DNA from: Oscheius tipulae
Taxonomy: Eukaryota; Nematoda; Chromadorea; Rhabditida; Rhabditidae
DNA: 64,000 nucleotides
NCBI GenBank assembly: GCA_037178975.1
Contig: JASJZH010000004.1
Span: 3,658,001 to 3,722,000 of the forward strand
Reading direction: 5' to 3'
Made by a program: the position numbers and the translations under genes. The notes under the pieces are model-generated. The model saw nothing but the letters and a program-made list of their open reading frames with translations. It made no database searches and was not told the DNA's origin. Of this stretch, positions 13,585-23,285 are shown one piece after another. The stretch's first letter is position 1, and each line of letters begins with the position of its first letter.

Positions 13585-16306
13585 ATGGCGACGTTCGGCC
13601 GCATCCTCAACGCACGGCGTAACATGTGTGTACAAGTAAACGTCTCAAAATAGCAATCTTAGATTGTTTTAGGGAAATAAGATTCGTAACATTGGTATCA
13701 TCGCACATATCGATGCTGGGAAAACGACGGTCACCGAAAGATTTCTATATTTGGCTGGAGTCACGAGGACTATAGGCGATGTCGACAGTGGAAATACCGT
13801 CACTGACTTTTTGGAGATTGAACGAGAAAGAGGCCAGTCCAGCTTCGGCATCTTACGTATTTGGTTCAGGTATTACTGTCCAGTCGGCAGCAGTGTCTTT
13901 CAAATGGAACAGCTCGGTCGTGAATCTCATTGACACCCCTGGTCATGTGGACTTTACTTGTAAGTGTTTTGAATTGTACGTTTATGGTTCTTCAGTAGAA
14001 GTAGAACGATGCACAAGAGTGCTGGACGGAGTTGTAACTATCCTGGACTCGAAGGCTGGTGTACAAGTAAGTTGTTTTCCCTCACATAGAAAATATTACT
14101 TCTTCAGGCACAAACACGCAAAGTGTGGAGGCAAGCATCAAAGTTTAATCTACCGTCAGTGTTTTTCATCAATAAGATGGACAAGCCCGGGTCGAATGTG
14201 GAACGAGTTCTAGATTCTTTGGAAGAAAAACTCAACGTGATAGGTACAAGATCAATGGATTGTCATCGAAGATTTGCAGGCATACTGACGGTCTTTCCGC
14301 TTTTCAAATCTGGCGAACTATATGGCTTCATTGACATTCTTTCCGAGAAATCTTTAAAACTTGGTGATGAGCGATGGAAAAGTATCGAGGTTCGTTGCTT
14401 GTAGAGTTATGCAACATTTGTAGAAACCCTTTTTGGACGATTTCAACGGGCGAAAGGAAGAGTTGTGTTTCCGATTAGCAGACACGAATTCTGCCTTTTC
14501 GACTCATCTGCTCGATGTGCACAACGGCGACTGTACTAAAATTAGCAAGGAGGATTTGTGTAAAAGTAAGCTAAGTTTGTATCCATATAGCATCTTTCCA
14601 TAGCACTCTATCTCATAAATTCCACCAACAGCGGATCAGTTGTTTCGTGTGGATCGGCTCTTCGGTGTCCCCAATCTGTGCTTCCTCTGTTGAACCAAAT
14701 AAGCCACTTCCTACCAACAACTGAAGTCGCAGAGAAAAAAGTGGCTGAGGCATTCGGCTCAAACCTCTCAGCACTAGTTTTCAAGGTTTATATTTGCAAA
14801 TCTTGTCATCAGCTCATTTCAGATCAGTCACGAAAAGCGAAAACGGCAACTGAGCTATCTTCGTCTGTATACTGGCTCGTTGCGGAGCGGTTCGATGGTT
14901 TATAATGTGAATAGAAACGAAACAGATGGACCAATTCGAGTCAGTTTTCAGTAACTTTTAGAGAGGAACTTTTTAAGACTTTTGTCCCGAGTGGCAATGA
15001 ACTAGTTCCTGTGAACATTGTAAAAGCTGGAGAAATTGCTGTTGTCTCGGGATTGAAGAGCACAAGAACAGGAGACACACTCTTATCAAAGTAAGTTCTT
15101 TTATCTGTTTTTTAGCCCTAATTTTTAGCGAGAAAACACCGACGAGCTTCAGACCAGAAGAAGACGATGTTCATCTTAGAAGAGAAGCAGACCACGTCTT
15201 TTTTTCTGGTATGAACCAAATTTTTTTCAATGATGAGACATTCAGGAATCGAGGTTCCCGAGCCCGTATATTTTTGTTCCGTCGAGCCACCGAGTTCATC
15301 CGCAATTCACGAGTTCGAGGTCGCTTTGAAAGAAATCTGCGTAGAGGATCCTTCCATCCGCGTCCGTCAAGATAAAGATTCTGGCCAAACGATCATAGAA
15401 ACTATGGGAGAGCTCCATCTTGAGATCATCAAGGACAAATTCACGAGAGAATATGGTCTGAATGTATTCATTGGACCGCTGCAGGTAATTTATTTCTATT
15501 TTTCAACAAACGTTGATAGATTGCATATCGCGAAGTTGTCGCCAAAACAGTCGAGCAAACTGCCACCGTCTCTGATGAGCAAGGTGATTCGGGCAGAACC
15601 CACAAGGCAACGCTCTCTTTTCTTTTGGAACCGAAGAAGTGCGGCCCTTTCAAAAAGGTTTGTACTGTTTCGAATTTTTTAGTATTCCAGTACAGATATC
15701 AATTGATCTCCCGAGCGGATCTTCTCCCGTTCGGCATGAATGGCAAAAGGCTATTTCTGAAGGATGCTCCAATGCCCTACACAATGGTCCAATCCTCGGA
15801 TTCCCTGTAAAAGACGTTCAAATCACGTTGAAGCATATAGCTGTGAGCGGAGGACGTATAAATCCGGCGATTCGTAAGTCCAAGTCTTTTGATATGGCCA
15901 ACTTTTGGCAGTTTCTGCTTGTGCTCACAAATGTATAACTGAAGCTCTGTGCTCACCAAATGTAGCTGAATTATTGGAACCTGTGATGAGAGTAGAAATC
16001 GCATTGGAGGATGGCTTCGATGGAACTCAGGCCCTTCTACAAGAACTCACCAAACGAAGAGCACAAATTGAACAATGTGAGCTGACAACAGGTTCTTTTT
16101 TTCTTTTTTGTTCGTTTAAAATTCTTTGTTCAGACCAAAATAGCAAGATTGTGGCAAGGATGCCGTTGTCAGAGATGGAAGGATTGGCAACGGTTGTTCG
16201 GATTCTGACGTCTGGTCTCGGATCTCTTTCATATATCGTCGATGAATATGCTGCTGTCAACGATCACGACAAATCTGCAATTTTGGCCAAGCTGAAAGCA
16301 TTTTGA
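13585..16306 (+). CDS. GFM2: Mitochondrial ribosome-releasing factor 2 (EF-G2mt, RRF2mt)
   Basis: GFM2 is a translational GTPase that, with mitochondrial RRF, splits post-termination mitoribosomes. G motifs are visible: AHIDAGKTT (G1), DTPGHVDF (G3) and FINKMDKPG (G4). Later segments match GFM2 rather than GFM1: [31 protein letters not shown], then [13 protein letters not shown], and the end [20 protein letters not shown]. The start [13 protein letters not shown] is short and basic, fitting a matrix presequence that continues straight into the G domain. About ten short introns interrupt it. Intron 13833-13869 is 37 nt and begins with GC, not GT; only this donor keeps the frame from ERERG to ITVQSAAV. 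An AATAAA follows the stop. Its 3' end lies 60 bases before the next gene on the same strand. Confidence 0.92.
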
Positions 16307-16366
16307 TAGTTTTATAGATTTCTCTAATAAACTTATTGAGTCATTACGCTGCTTTCCACTAGTAAC

Positions 16367-19319
16367 ATGGTCCGATCCGCTAAAAACTTCAAAATGTGTT
16401 TGTTGAATAAACTGTTTACAAGCAGCAGAGACATGCTGAAAGATGTCTCATGGCTCGTATGCGGTCCAATTGTCGCCGACACACCAACTTCACCTATCCA
16501 TTTGATGTCAAAACTGCTATCTGTTAGCAAATATCGCGATAGGGAAGACGTAGGTTATCATTTTGTTTTGTACGTTGTTTATTCAGGCAATATCTAGCAG
16601 TACGTTGAAAACACAAGTCCTCGGGTGGCTTGGAAATGACAAATCTTACGATACGCTGAAGCAAATTGTTGATGACTACATCAGTATGTCTTTCCCACAT
16701 ATTGCCTAAAACAAGTTTCAGAAACACTGGCAAACGAGGATCACTGTCTGGCTTATTTTGTTTTATACTGCACAGCCCAAATGGACCCATCAGTGTTTGT
16801 TCATTCCCTCCACGAGCGTTGTCTCAATCAACATCTGGTACGAATTCTATTAGCTCTACAAAGATTCTTCTTCAGATCGCCGGTCGTTTAAATCGTCGAA
16901 TCGAGAGAATTCCGGGAAGTTCATTTAATTTCCAGAATGGAATTCCATGTGTACCTTGGAATATCACCTCCAGTCTTCAAACATTGACTTTCCCCGAGAA
17001 TCGAGGTTTTCTACAATTATTTATAGTCTATGCTAATTGTCTTTCAGAAGTTCCACTGAGAAAGTTCTGCGGACCAGTTGTGACCGCTGCTGGACAGTTA
17101 TCATCTGCCTTTACGAAGCTGCTCCGAGATCAGGCGATCCGTATGGAACAAGAAATCGACGTCACATTCGGTATGTTGTCTATATTCAGCCGTAGTTTCT
17201 TCCTCAGATCACACGATTAAGTACTTCATTTTTGACCGAGCAGGCCTATTTTCAAATCTTCTGTCGATGTATGAAGGCATCAGTTCTGAACTGTTTCAAC
17301 TGAGAGAAAAGGTATTTTTCAAATGTTTCCAGTTAAAAAAAACCTTGAAGACGTTCTTTGTTCGTGAAAACAGCGAAGTTCGGGAAGCAGCTCTCAGTTT
17401 CGGTATAAGAGATGTCCAAATATTGTTGTCACCTCACACCATTCAGGCTAGCAGGTTAGTTAATCTTTTTATTCAACTATGGTAGTGCGCAGAATAATGC
17501 AGCTGGAGAATGACCTCCTAACTCTGCAACTTCGAGATATTCGAGGTGCGATCGTCGACTCTTGCAGACACCAAATTACTCTCTTGAGGTTTTGACATAT
17601 ATTTCCCCTCAATCTATTAGTATTTTCAGATCGAAAATGAGAGAAGCAATGCGTGGAATGTGCCCAATCTATCAAATACTAAACAAGGTGATGGAGATCG
17701 CCCAAAGCACTGAAACCTTGTTGTCAGCTTGTAAGAAATGCGTGTTCAGCACCTGTTCCGTACATCTTTTCCATGTACATCCAAATATGTTTGTTAATTT
17801 AGGACTTTGAAGTATCGAATTCAATCTCGCAAATCGTTCGTTTTACCGGCGATCTCCATTTCCATAACATCTTAAACGAAGTCAACAAGCATATAATTCT
17901 CTCGCTGACTACGGTATTCCTCTCCCTTCCATCCACCTCGAACGGTCAAAAGAGCTATCTTCTGAAGTTGTTCGGTGACATAGGTAGGCTTGAGGTGCCT
18001 CCAGGCTTCAGACAGGCTTCAGACAACATGGAAGACAAAACAACAAGCGAAGTAATCCATAACAGCCGTCTTTTGCGGTTGTTGAGTGACAATTTACACA
18101 GTAGCGAAGACTACGATCAATTGTATGCAGATTCGGTCAGAATTGCGGTCAGTTTGTTCTGTAGTTAGGCTGTAGTCTACTTTAGACCACTTTCGATAAT
18201 CTAGAAGAAATACTGGCCTCTTCTGACACTCTGGGACTCGACGGAATGCTCAAGGCTGTCCTCAGGTTCGCTAGTCTTTCCTCTTGTAGCTACTTCTCCC
18301 CTTTAGACCACTTTCCTCGCCAATCATGATTTCGGCCTTGGTGAGCGACTACCTCGAAGCTATAAAACTCATCTCAGTCGTCTTTTTGCCGCTTTCAAGC
18401 CATCGCATGCTCCTGGCGAATGAAGTCACAACATCTAACTTGGCAGCGTTTGGAGTCACAAGACGACATATAATGAGACTGAAATCTTCAGCTGGTTTTT
18501 TTCTTCCGAAATTGCCTTGTATGTGAAATTTAGACAAAATATCATACGAAGCACCTCCTCCGTTGGACTTGATTATTACACAGAGACATTCTAATATATT
18601 CACAGTGACGAGAGATCAGTTTTTGCAACTTTCTGCAGCCTACAAAGCCCTCTTGGAGGTGGTACTTTTTTCTTTCCGGCTCACTGACAACGCTTCAGAT
18701 AAATCTTCGAAGCTGTGTCTTCTGTCCGGGCGAAGATCGAATCGCCATGTTTCGACGAGACAAAATGATCGCGATTGTGAGAAGCATGCTCAGTCATGTG
18801 GTCAGTATGGTTCGAATCATCAGACACGAAATGGAAGTCCAATTGACCAAAGTTACTTCTCTTTTTGATCTGATGAACATCCAAAGGTAGCTTGTTTCAT
18901 CTGTCGTAGAATTCTCGATTTCAGGAGATTGGTGCGGCAACTATTCAATAGAACCAGGTTGGAAACGAAAAACACGTCCACTTCTAGAATTATAACATTG
19001 GTGGGTCGTTCTCTCTTCAAAGCATCAGCTTTTCAGATTGCTGAGTACTGTAGTTTTTTTGCCGCAGCATTTGCACTTGGTGATTCACGCAGCTGCGATA
19101 TTCACTTTGATCATTTTTACGACTGTATTCGGGTGCTAAGCGAGAGTAAGTTTTCATTATTATTCTACTTACCAAATCGATTCAGAACTGGCAACGGAGA
19201 CGGATAATAATTACGCAAAAATGCTGCTGGTGAAGTTCGACCGGTGGGGTTTGATGGATACGCGGCGCTCGGATACTTCGACACGATCCATCGCCAGTAT
19301 CGACAGCATAAGTTCGTAA
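16367..19319 (+). CDS. Divergent gamma-tubulin complex component (GCP/Spc97-Spc98 family)
   Basis: A multi-exon gene on +, about 800 residues when joined. Family assignment rests on the layout of the C-terminal half: a GDLHFHNIL block like the LGQGDFI region of GCPs (about 17850), then SYEAPPPLDLIIT (about 18540-18580) like the conserved start of the GCP C-terminal gamma-tubulin-binding domain, helices including SMVRIIRHEMEVQLTKV (about 18800), and an end MLLVKFDRWGLMD resembling the last helix LSFRLDFNEHY of GCP2/3. GCPs nucleate microtubules at centrosomes. The N-terminal half matches nothing I recognise. Which GCP it is cannot be said; strong divergence is common for nematode gamma-TuRC subunits. 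Its stop lies 46 bases from that of the convergent mec-3 gene. Confidence 0.55.
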
Positions 19320-19365
19320 ATTACGGGTTCTGTATAAAGTCATGGTTTGTATTCTCAAAAATCTT

Positions 19366-20626
19366 TTATTCATCATCATCTTCGTCTTCGAATCCTGGTT
19401 CGAGACCTGCCATTCCTCCGAAGCCTGTGATATCGCAACTGCCGTCTGAGAAGCTCATTGGCGGAGCCATCAGACCCCGTTCATAGTGTCTCAAGTAGTT
19501 ACAGAGATGTTTCAAACGACGCTCCTTTGATCGTCTGTTCTGAAACCAAACCTGAAACTTATCTCTTTCGTGTTTCTTTTCGTCTTACTTGGATCACTCT
19601 CATCGAGAGTCCAGTTTCCAGAGCCAGTTTAGCTCGAGCATGTTTCGACGGTTTGGGAGTGGTCGAAAATATTCTGTTGAGGACATCTAGCTGATTCTGT
19701 TTGATTGTGGTCCGTGGCCCTCTTCTCTTCAAAAACTTGCCGTCTTCGTCACAGTAGTCAGCAAACGAGTAGTTTTCGAATCCGTAGCCGTAAGAGTCGA
19801 CTTCCTAATTTGTCTTAGATTAGAGGCAAGAGATACAGTATACCTTTTTGATCTGAAACTCGGGAATGGTTTCTGGCAAAGGAGGGTGAGGCAAATCACT
19901 GGAAGACGGATACGAGACGTATGTCGAGGGACAGCCTGGTTGCTCTGAGCGTATTTTGATGGGATATAGATGCCATGGACAGACCATAGAAATGATTCAT
20001 ACAGGCAACAGTCATAGCCATCTCATCGACCAGAATTTGTTCCCCCGGAGAAAGAGCTCGTCCACATCGACAGCAGGCGTGACAAGCTACGTGGAAGACC
20101 ATTCCGGCCTATACTTTTCGTTTATTTTAAACTCGATTAATACACCTTGAGTTTGTAGACCATATCACTGGGCGATACTCCGTTCTTACAGCCTGCACAT
20201 CGGTAGGGACTACAGTCTCTAAAACTTTGACTAGGTTTCAGTGGCAAGCTCAAACCTGAAATAGTGTTCCTCGCAGTACAATCGGCCTGATCTCTCGTGA
20301 CATTTGTCCTGAAGTGGAAGCTGACAGACTGTACATCGACAACAGTTCTCGTGTACTGTAGTGTTGTCAATCTGAATAAGTCGATTCGAAAGAGGCGGAA
20401 AGACACCAGACAACATTGCATAGGAACAGAAGACAAGCATTGGCTACTCACTTTGACAACAGTCTGACCTTTCAGAGGAAGGACACAAATACGACATTTG
20501 GCCGAAAAGGACAAGTATGTTGGAGACGGGGAAGAGTCTTACCTGTACTTCGACATCAGTGCCGATAGACGCGACTACTTGCCCCATGGCGGAAAGAGGA
20601 GGCTTTTCTTCAAAGCGGAATTCCAT
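19366..20626 (-). CDS. mec-3: LIM-homeodomain transcription factor, mec-3 orthologue
   Basis: In C. elegans MEC-3 specifies touch-receptor neurons together with UNC-86. The order is: N-terminus [21 protein letters not shown]1 ([18 protein letters not shown]), LIM2 ([19 protein letters not shown], then [11 protein letters not shown]), the linker [18 protein letters not shown], a homeodomain at about 19500-19720 ([17 protein letters not shown] ... [14 protein letters not shown]), and [11 protein letters not shown] with an acidic tail ending EDEDDDE. These linker and tail signatures are MEC-3 type rather than LIN-11 or LHX1/5, and they identify the genome as nematode. Exon 1 is 20543-20626. The next junction (20503-20542, 40 nt) starts GT but has no AG before the first LIM1 cysteines, see findings. 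A separate frame (20575-20880) beginning MPLATLLVLF overlaps the 5' end in another register and is not assigned. Confidence 0.9.
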
Positions 20627-21583
20627 TGTAAGAGAGAAAAGAGAAACTGTCGAAGGGGGAGGGAGAGACCAGTCGGGTGGCAGCTGGGACCATGTATCAG
20701 AGACTCATCGAATATTAACGGGACCACAGACAACGTCTTTTCCATGAATTCAGGATTACCAACAAAGAACTCGAGAAGAGTCTTTCCTTTCATGTTCTTC
20801 GAATACTCTTTGTAGCTGTTGATGTGACCGGATAGGGTGTGATCAAACAGGAAGAGAACTAGCAGAGTTGCAAGTGGCATTGGAGTTCAGAGAACCGATG
20901 TTGTATTCGAGCAATCGACTATTTGTGTGTCACGCCTAAGAACCCTTTCTTTCCAAAAAAAAAAAAAAAAGAGCTGTCAAACTTCCACCTCGAGATGCTG
21001 AATAATATATCGTACCCGCCTGTTAGATTGACACTTGTCGTGCAGTGCCCGCAGCTGTTGCGCCACTAATAGCAGTCCAGGAAATATCCTTCTGAATAGC
21101 CAAGAACCTTCTAGATAAGGGTTAATTTGAGAGGTTCGGGGCTACAGTAGGCGGTTCTATGCCTATGGCATATACACCCATCAATGAGAGTCATCAATTG
21201 GTCCCCATTCAACCTCGAATTCCTCAACAGTCACGATAGGTTACAGTAGATCCTACAATCAATCAAATTCAAATTACGATTCAAGATGTTCTATCCTCTC
21301 GAAATGCAAAATCTTTCACTGAGACAGAGACAAATGTGATCGAAGCACAAAATCGATACCATCCCTACTATGTACTTACAACTGTGACCTCCGGTGACAC
21401 CGAGGGTCATTCAGGATGCGTCCCACAAACAGAAATCTGGGAATCTGCCCTCTGGAATCAGAATGGCTTAGACCACGCCCATTTTACTGTTCTCAAACAG
21501 TATATAAGTTGAGATATTTCTGACGGATAACCATCTTCTACCTGACGATCCCCGAGTAAAGTTCGTGTCCTGATTCTGAGACC
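20627..21583. other. Upstream region of mec-3 and intergenic sequence
   Basis: The first part is the probable mec-3 promoter. It includes a minus-strand frame from 20880 (MPLATLLVLFLFDHTLSGH...) with a signal-peptide-like start but no recognisable partner exon. A run of 16 A lies near 20957-20972. From 21000 to 21480 no gene, RNA or repeat was recognised. A TATATAAG box at 21501-21508 precedes the small ORF at 21584. Confidence 0.4.
21501..21508 (+). promoter_or_regulatory. TATA-box-like TATATAAG
   Basis: This good TATA match lies 76 bases before the next ATG on + (21584), so initiation about 30 bases downstream would leave a leader of about 50 nt. The spacing is consistent with a real core promoter, but AT-rich chance matches are common. 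Confidence 0.35.
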
Positions 21584-21718
21584 ATGACTAGAGCTCTTAC
21601 TCGGCGATTGAAAGGTTTCAAACTCCCTCGTCTCCTCAACACCACAATAAGGCAGTCCAGTGCTTGTTCAACAGCAAACAATGAGGCTCGTTGCACAAAA
21701 CACTGCGGCTGCCTGTAA
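21584..21718 (+). CDS. Small basic ORF, 44 aa, unknown
   Basis: A 45-codon frame starts MTRALTRRLKGFKLPRLL and ends with a cysteine cluster (ARCTKHCGCL). It follows a TATA-like box at 21501. It has no signal peptide and no family that I recognise. It could be a first exon, a small gene or chance; the case rests on promoter spacing only. It lies 48 bases from the 3' end of the small minus-strand gene, so the two would converge. Confidence 0.2.
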   Translation: MTRALTRRLKGFKLPRLLNTTIRQSSACSTANNEARCTKHCGCL

Positions 21719-21766
21719 CTGGTGACTCTCTACAGTAATCCATCCATTTCATTCGACCGAAAAGTT

Positions 21767-22034
21767 TTAATTCCTTTGATGCCCGAATAGAGCAGATCCA
21801 CAACGATAAAGGGCTTTGGTGAAACTGATCAGGATGGCTAGACGTGTTAGAAGACGTGTCGCATCTCCCATCAGCTCCCACAGTCCGTATGTCGACCCCT
21901 CCTGAAGAAATGACCTGCCACAAGTTGAACTGACTCACCTGAACTGGGCCCAATTTCGAGTAGGGCTCATTGGGATCTTCCCAGTCAGAAGAAGCTGAAG
22001 TTATTGCGAAAAGGACAATGGTCAAGAGAGACAT
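21767..22034 (-). CDS. Small predicted secreted or membrane protein, 76 aa, unknown
   Basis: Two exons are joined by a 37-nt intron (21902-21938, GTGAGT...TTCTTCAG), the same size class as introns in neighbouring verified genes. The product begins MSLLTIVLFAITSASSDW, a clear signal peptide, continues EDPNEPYSKLGPVQ, and ends with a hydrophobic amphipathic part (TRLLTRLAILISFTKALYRC) and stop at 21769-21767. No family recognised. Its start codon lies only 35 bases from that of the divergent torsin gene, so the two probably share a promoter. The splice restores a clean frame and the signal peptide is convincing, but no homologue could be checked. Confidence 0.45.
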
Positions 22035-22069
22035 TCGCAGTCTGCCAACCTGTTCCCGCTCGATAATCA
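22035..22069. promoter_or_regulatory. 35-bp divergent interval between two start codons
   Basis: Only 35 bases separate the ATG of the small minus-strand gene (22034) from the ATG of torsin (22070). Promoter elements and 5'UTRs must therefore overlap the opposite gene, or at least one start is further in than drawn. No TATA is visible. Confidence 0.4.
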
Positions 22070-23283
22070 ATGTCTCTCTGTCTGCTGGCCGTCACACTAA
22101 CATGTAAACCTTACTTACTAAACAATTCCAACTTCTTCAGTCGCATCTGCATGCATTTCACAGAAACCAGATAACCCTCCAGTTTCATTCAGTCAAAAGC
22201 AAACTAACTCCATTTGTAAGGATGTACTTCCTGCTGAAGAGGCTGTAAACCGTAGGTCTGAGGGGTTTCAAATAGTTGATTATAGGACTGACCACCAAAT
22301 TGGAAAATGGTCTATTTGGACAGCCATTGGCGACTAGAACTGTAGTCAACTCATTTAAGGTACTCGTTTCGATTAGAATAAATCGAAACAATTAGGCTCA
22401 TTGGAGCACAGAGGAGACAAGGAAAGCACTGGTCTTGTTCTTCCACGGATCCACCGGTACCGGCAAAAGTCACACAGCCAATCTGATTGCCTCGTCTCTT
22501 TTCCGGTACTTGTGCCTCTGTTCTTAAAATTAGAGAGCTGTAGAGCTGACACACAGTCTCCCTCGTTCGTTCATATCCTCGGATCCGCCTTCGAGAATGA
22601 CGACGTGGCACGACAGAAGAAGGTACTGCTCGAACGAGTGCGTTTCGCTGTACAGAATTGTCCTCGATCTGTGATTGTGATAGACGACGCTGACCATCTG
22701 GGAGAGGGTGTTCTTGGTGTCTATTTCCTCTTCTTCTACCCTTATGAACAGTTTTAGATGCTCTTTTGCCAATGACCGAGTTCCACGAGAATGTAAACTC
22801 TGTCGATTACAGGAAAAGTTCCTTTGTTATCATGAGTTCAGCAGCTGGGAAAGAGGTCAACGACATCGTCATCGAGAATCAAGCTGTTTTACGACACGAG
22901 CTCCGGCTGAAAGATTTCGAAAAACGGGTATGCTAATAATTCTGCCCTTCTACTTCTCCTAAGCTCACTTCCGCTGCGTTCAACACACCTGGCGGGCTTT
23001 ACAAGTCTCAGCTGATCTCACGAGGAGTGGTCGACTCATTCGTGCCATTCTTTCCACTATCCCGAATGCACATCGAGCAATGTATTCGAGAGCATTTGAA
23101 ACATTCTGGCAGACATTTCGACGAGGGAATAGTCTTCGACGTGATTTCCACTCTGCAGGTTTGATGACCCATTTTATTCAGCTGTTTATTTAGTTTTTCC
23201 ACAACGATTTCGCGAGTTCGGGCTGCAAGAAAGTCGCCTCCCGAACAGACACCCGTCTGCTGGAAGAGCACGACGATTTGTGA
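22070..23283 (+). CDS. Torsin-family ER AAA+ ATPase
   Basis: Torsins act in the ER and nuclear-envelope lumen with LAP1/LULL1 cofactors. Exon 1 (22070-22103) gives a signal peptide MSLCLLAVTLTFASACIS across a 37-nt intron. Then comes the cysteine-containing pre-domain (SICKDVLPAEEAVN), the torsin block LENGLFGQPLATRTVVNSF, Walker A GSTGTGKS, Walker B VIVIDDADHL, and the C-terminal segment from SFVPFFPLSRMHIEQCIREH to DFASSGCKKV with the conserved late cysteine. The length of about 310 aa is normal. Introns are extremely short: 22104-22140 (37), 22252-22285 (34), 22360-22395 (36), then 38 nt. Family identity is firm; which torsin (C. elegans TOR-1, TOR-2 or OOC-5) is undecided. Its stop is 2 bases from that of the convergent GPCR. 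Confidence 0.9.
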
Positions 23284-23285
23284 TT

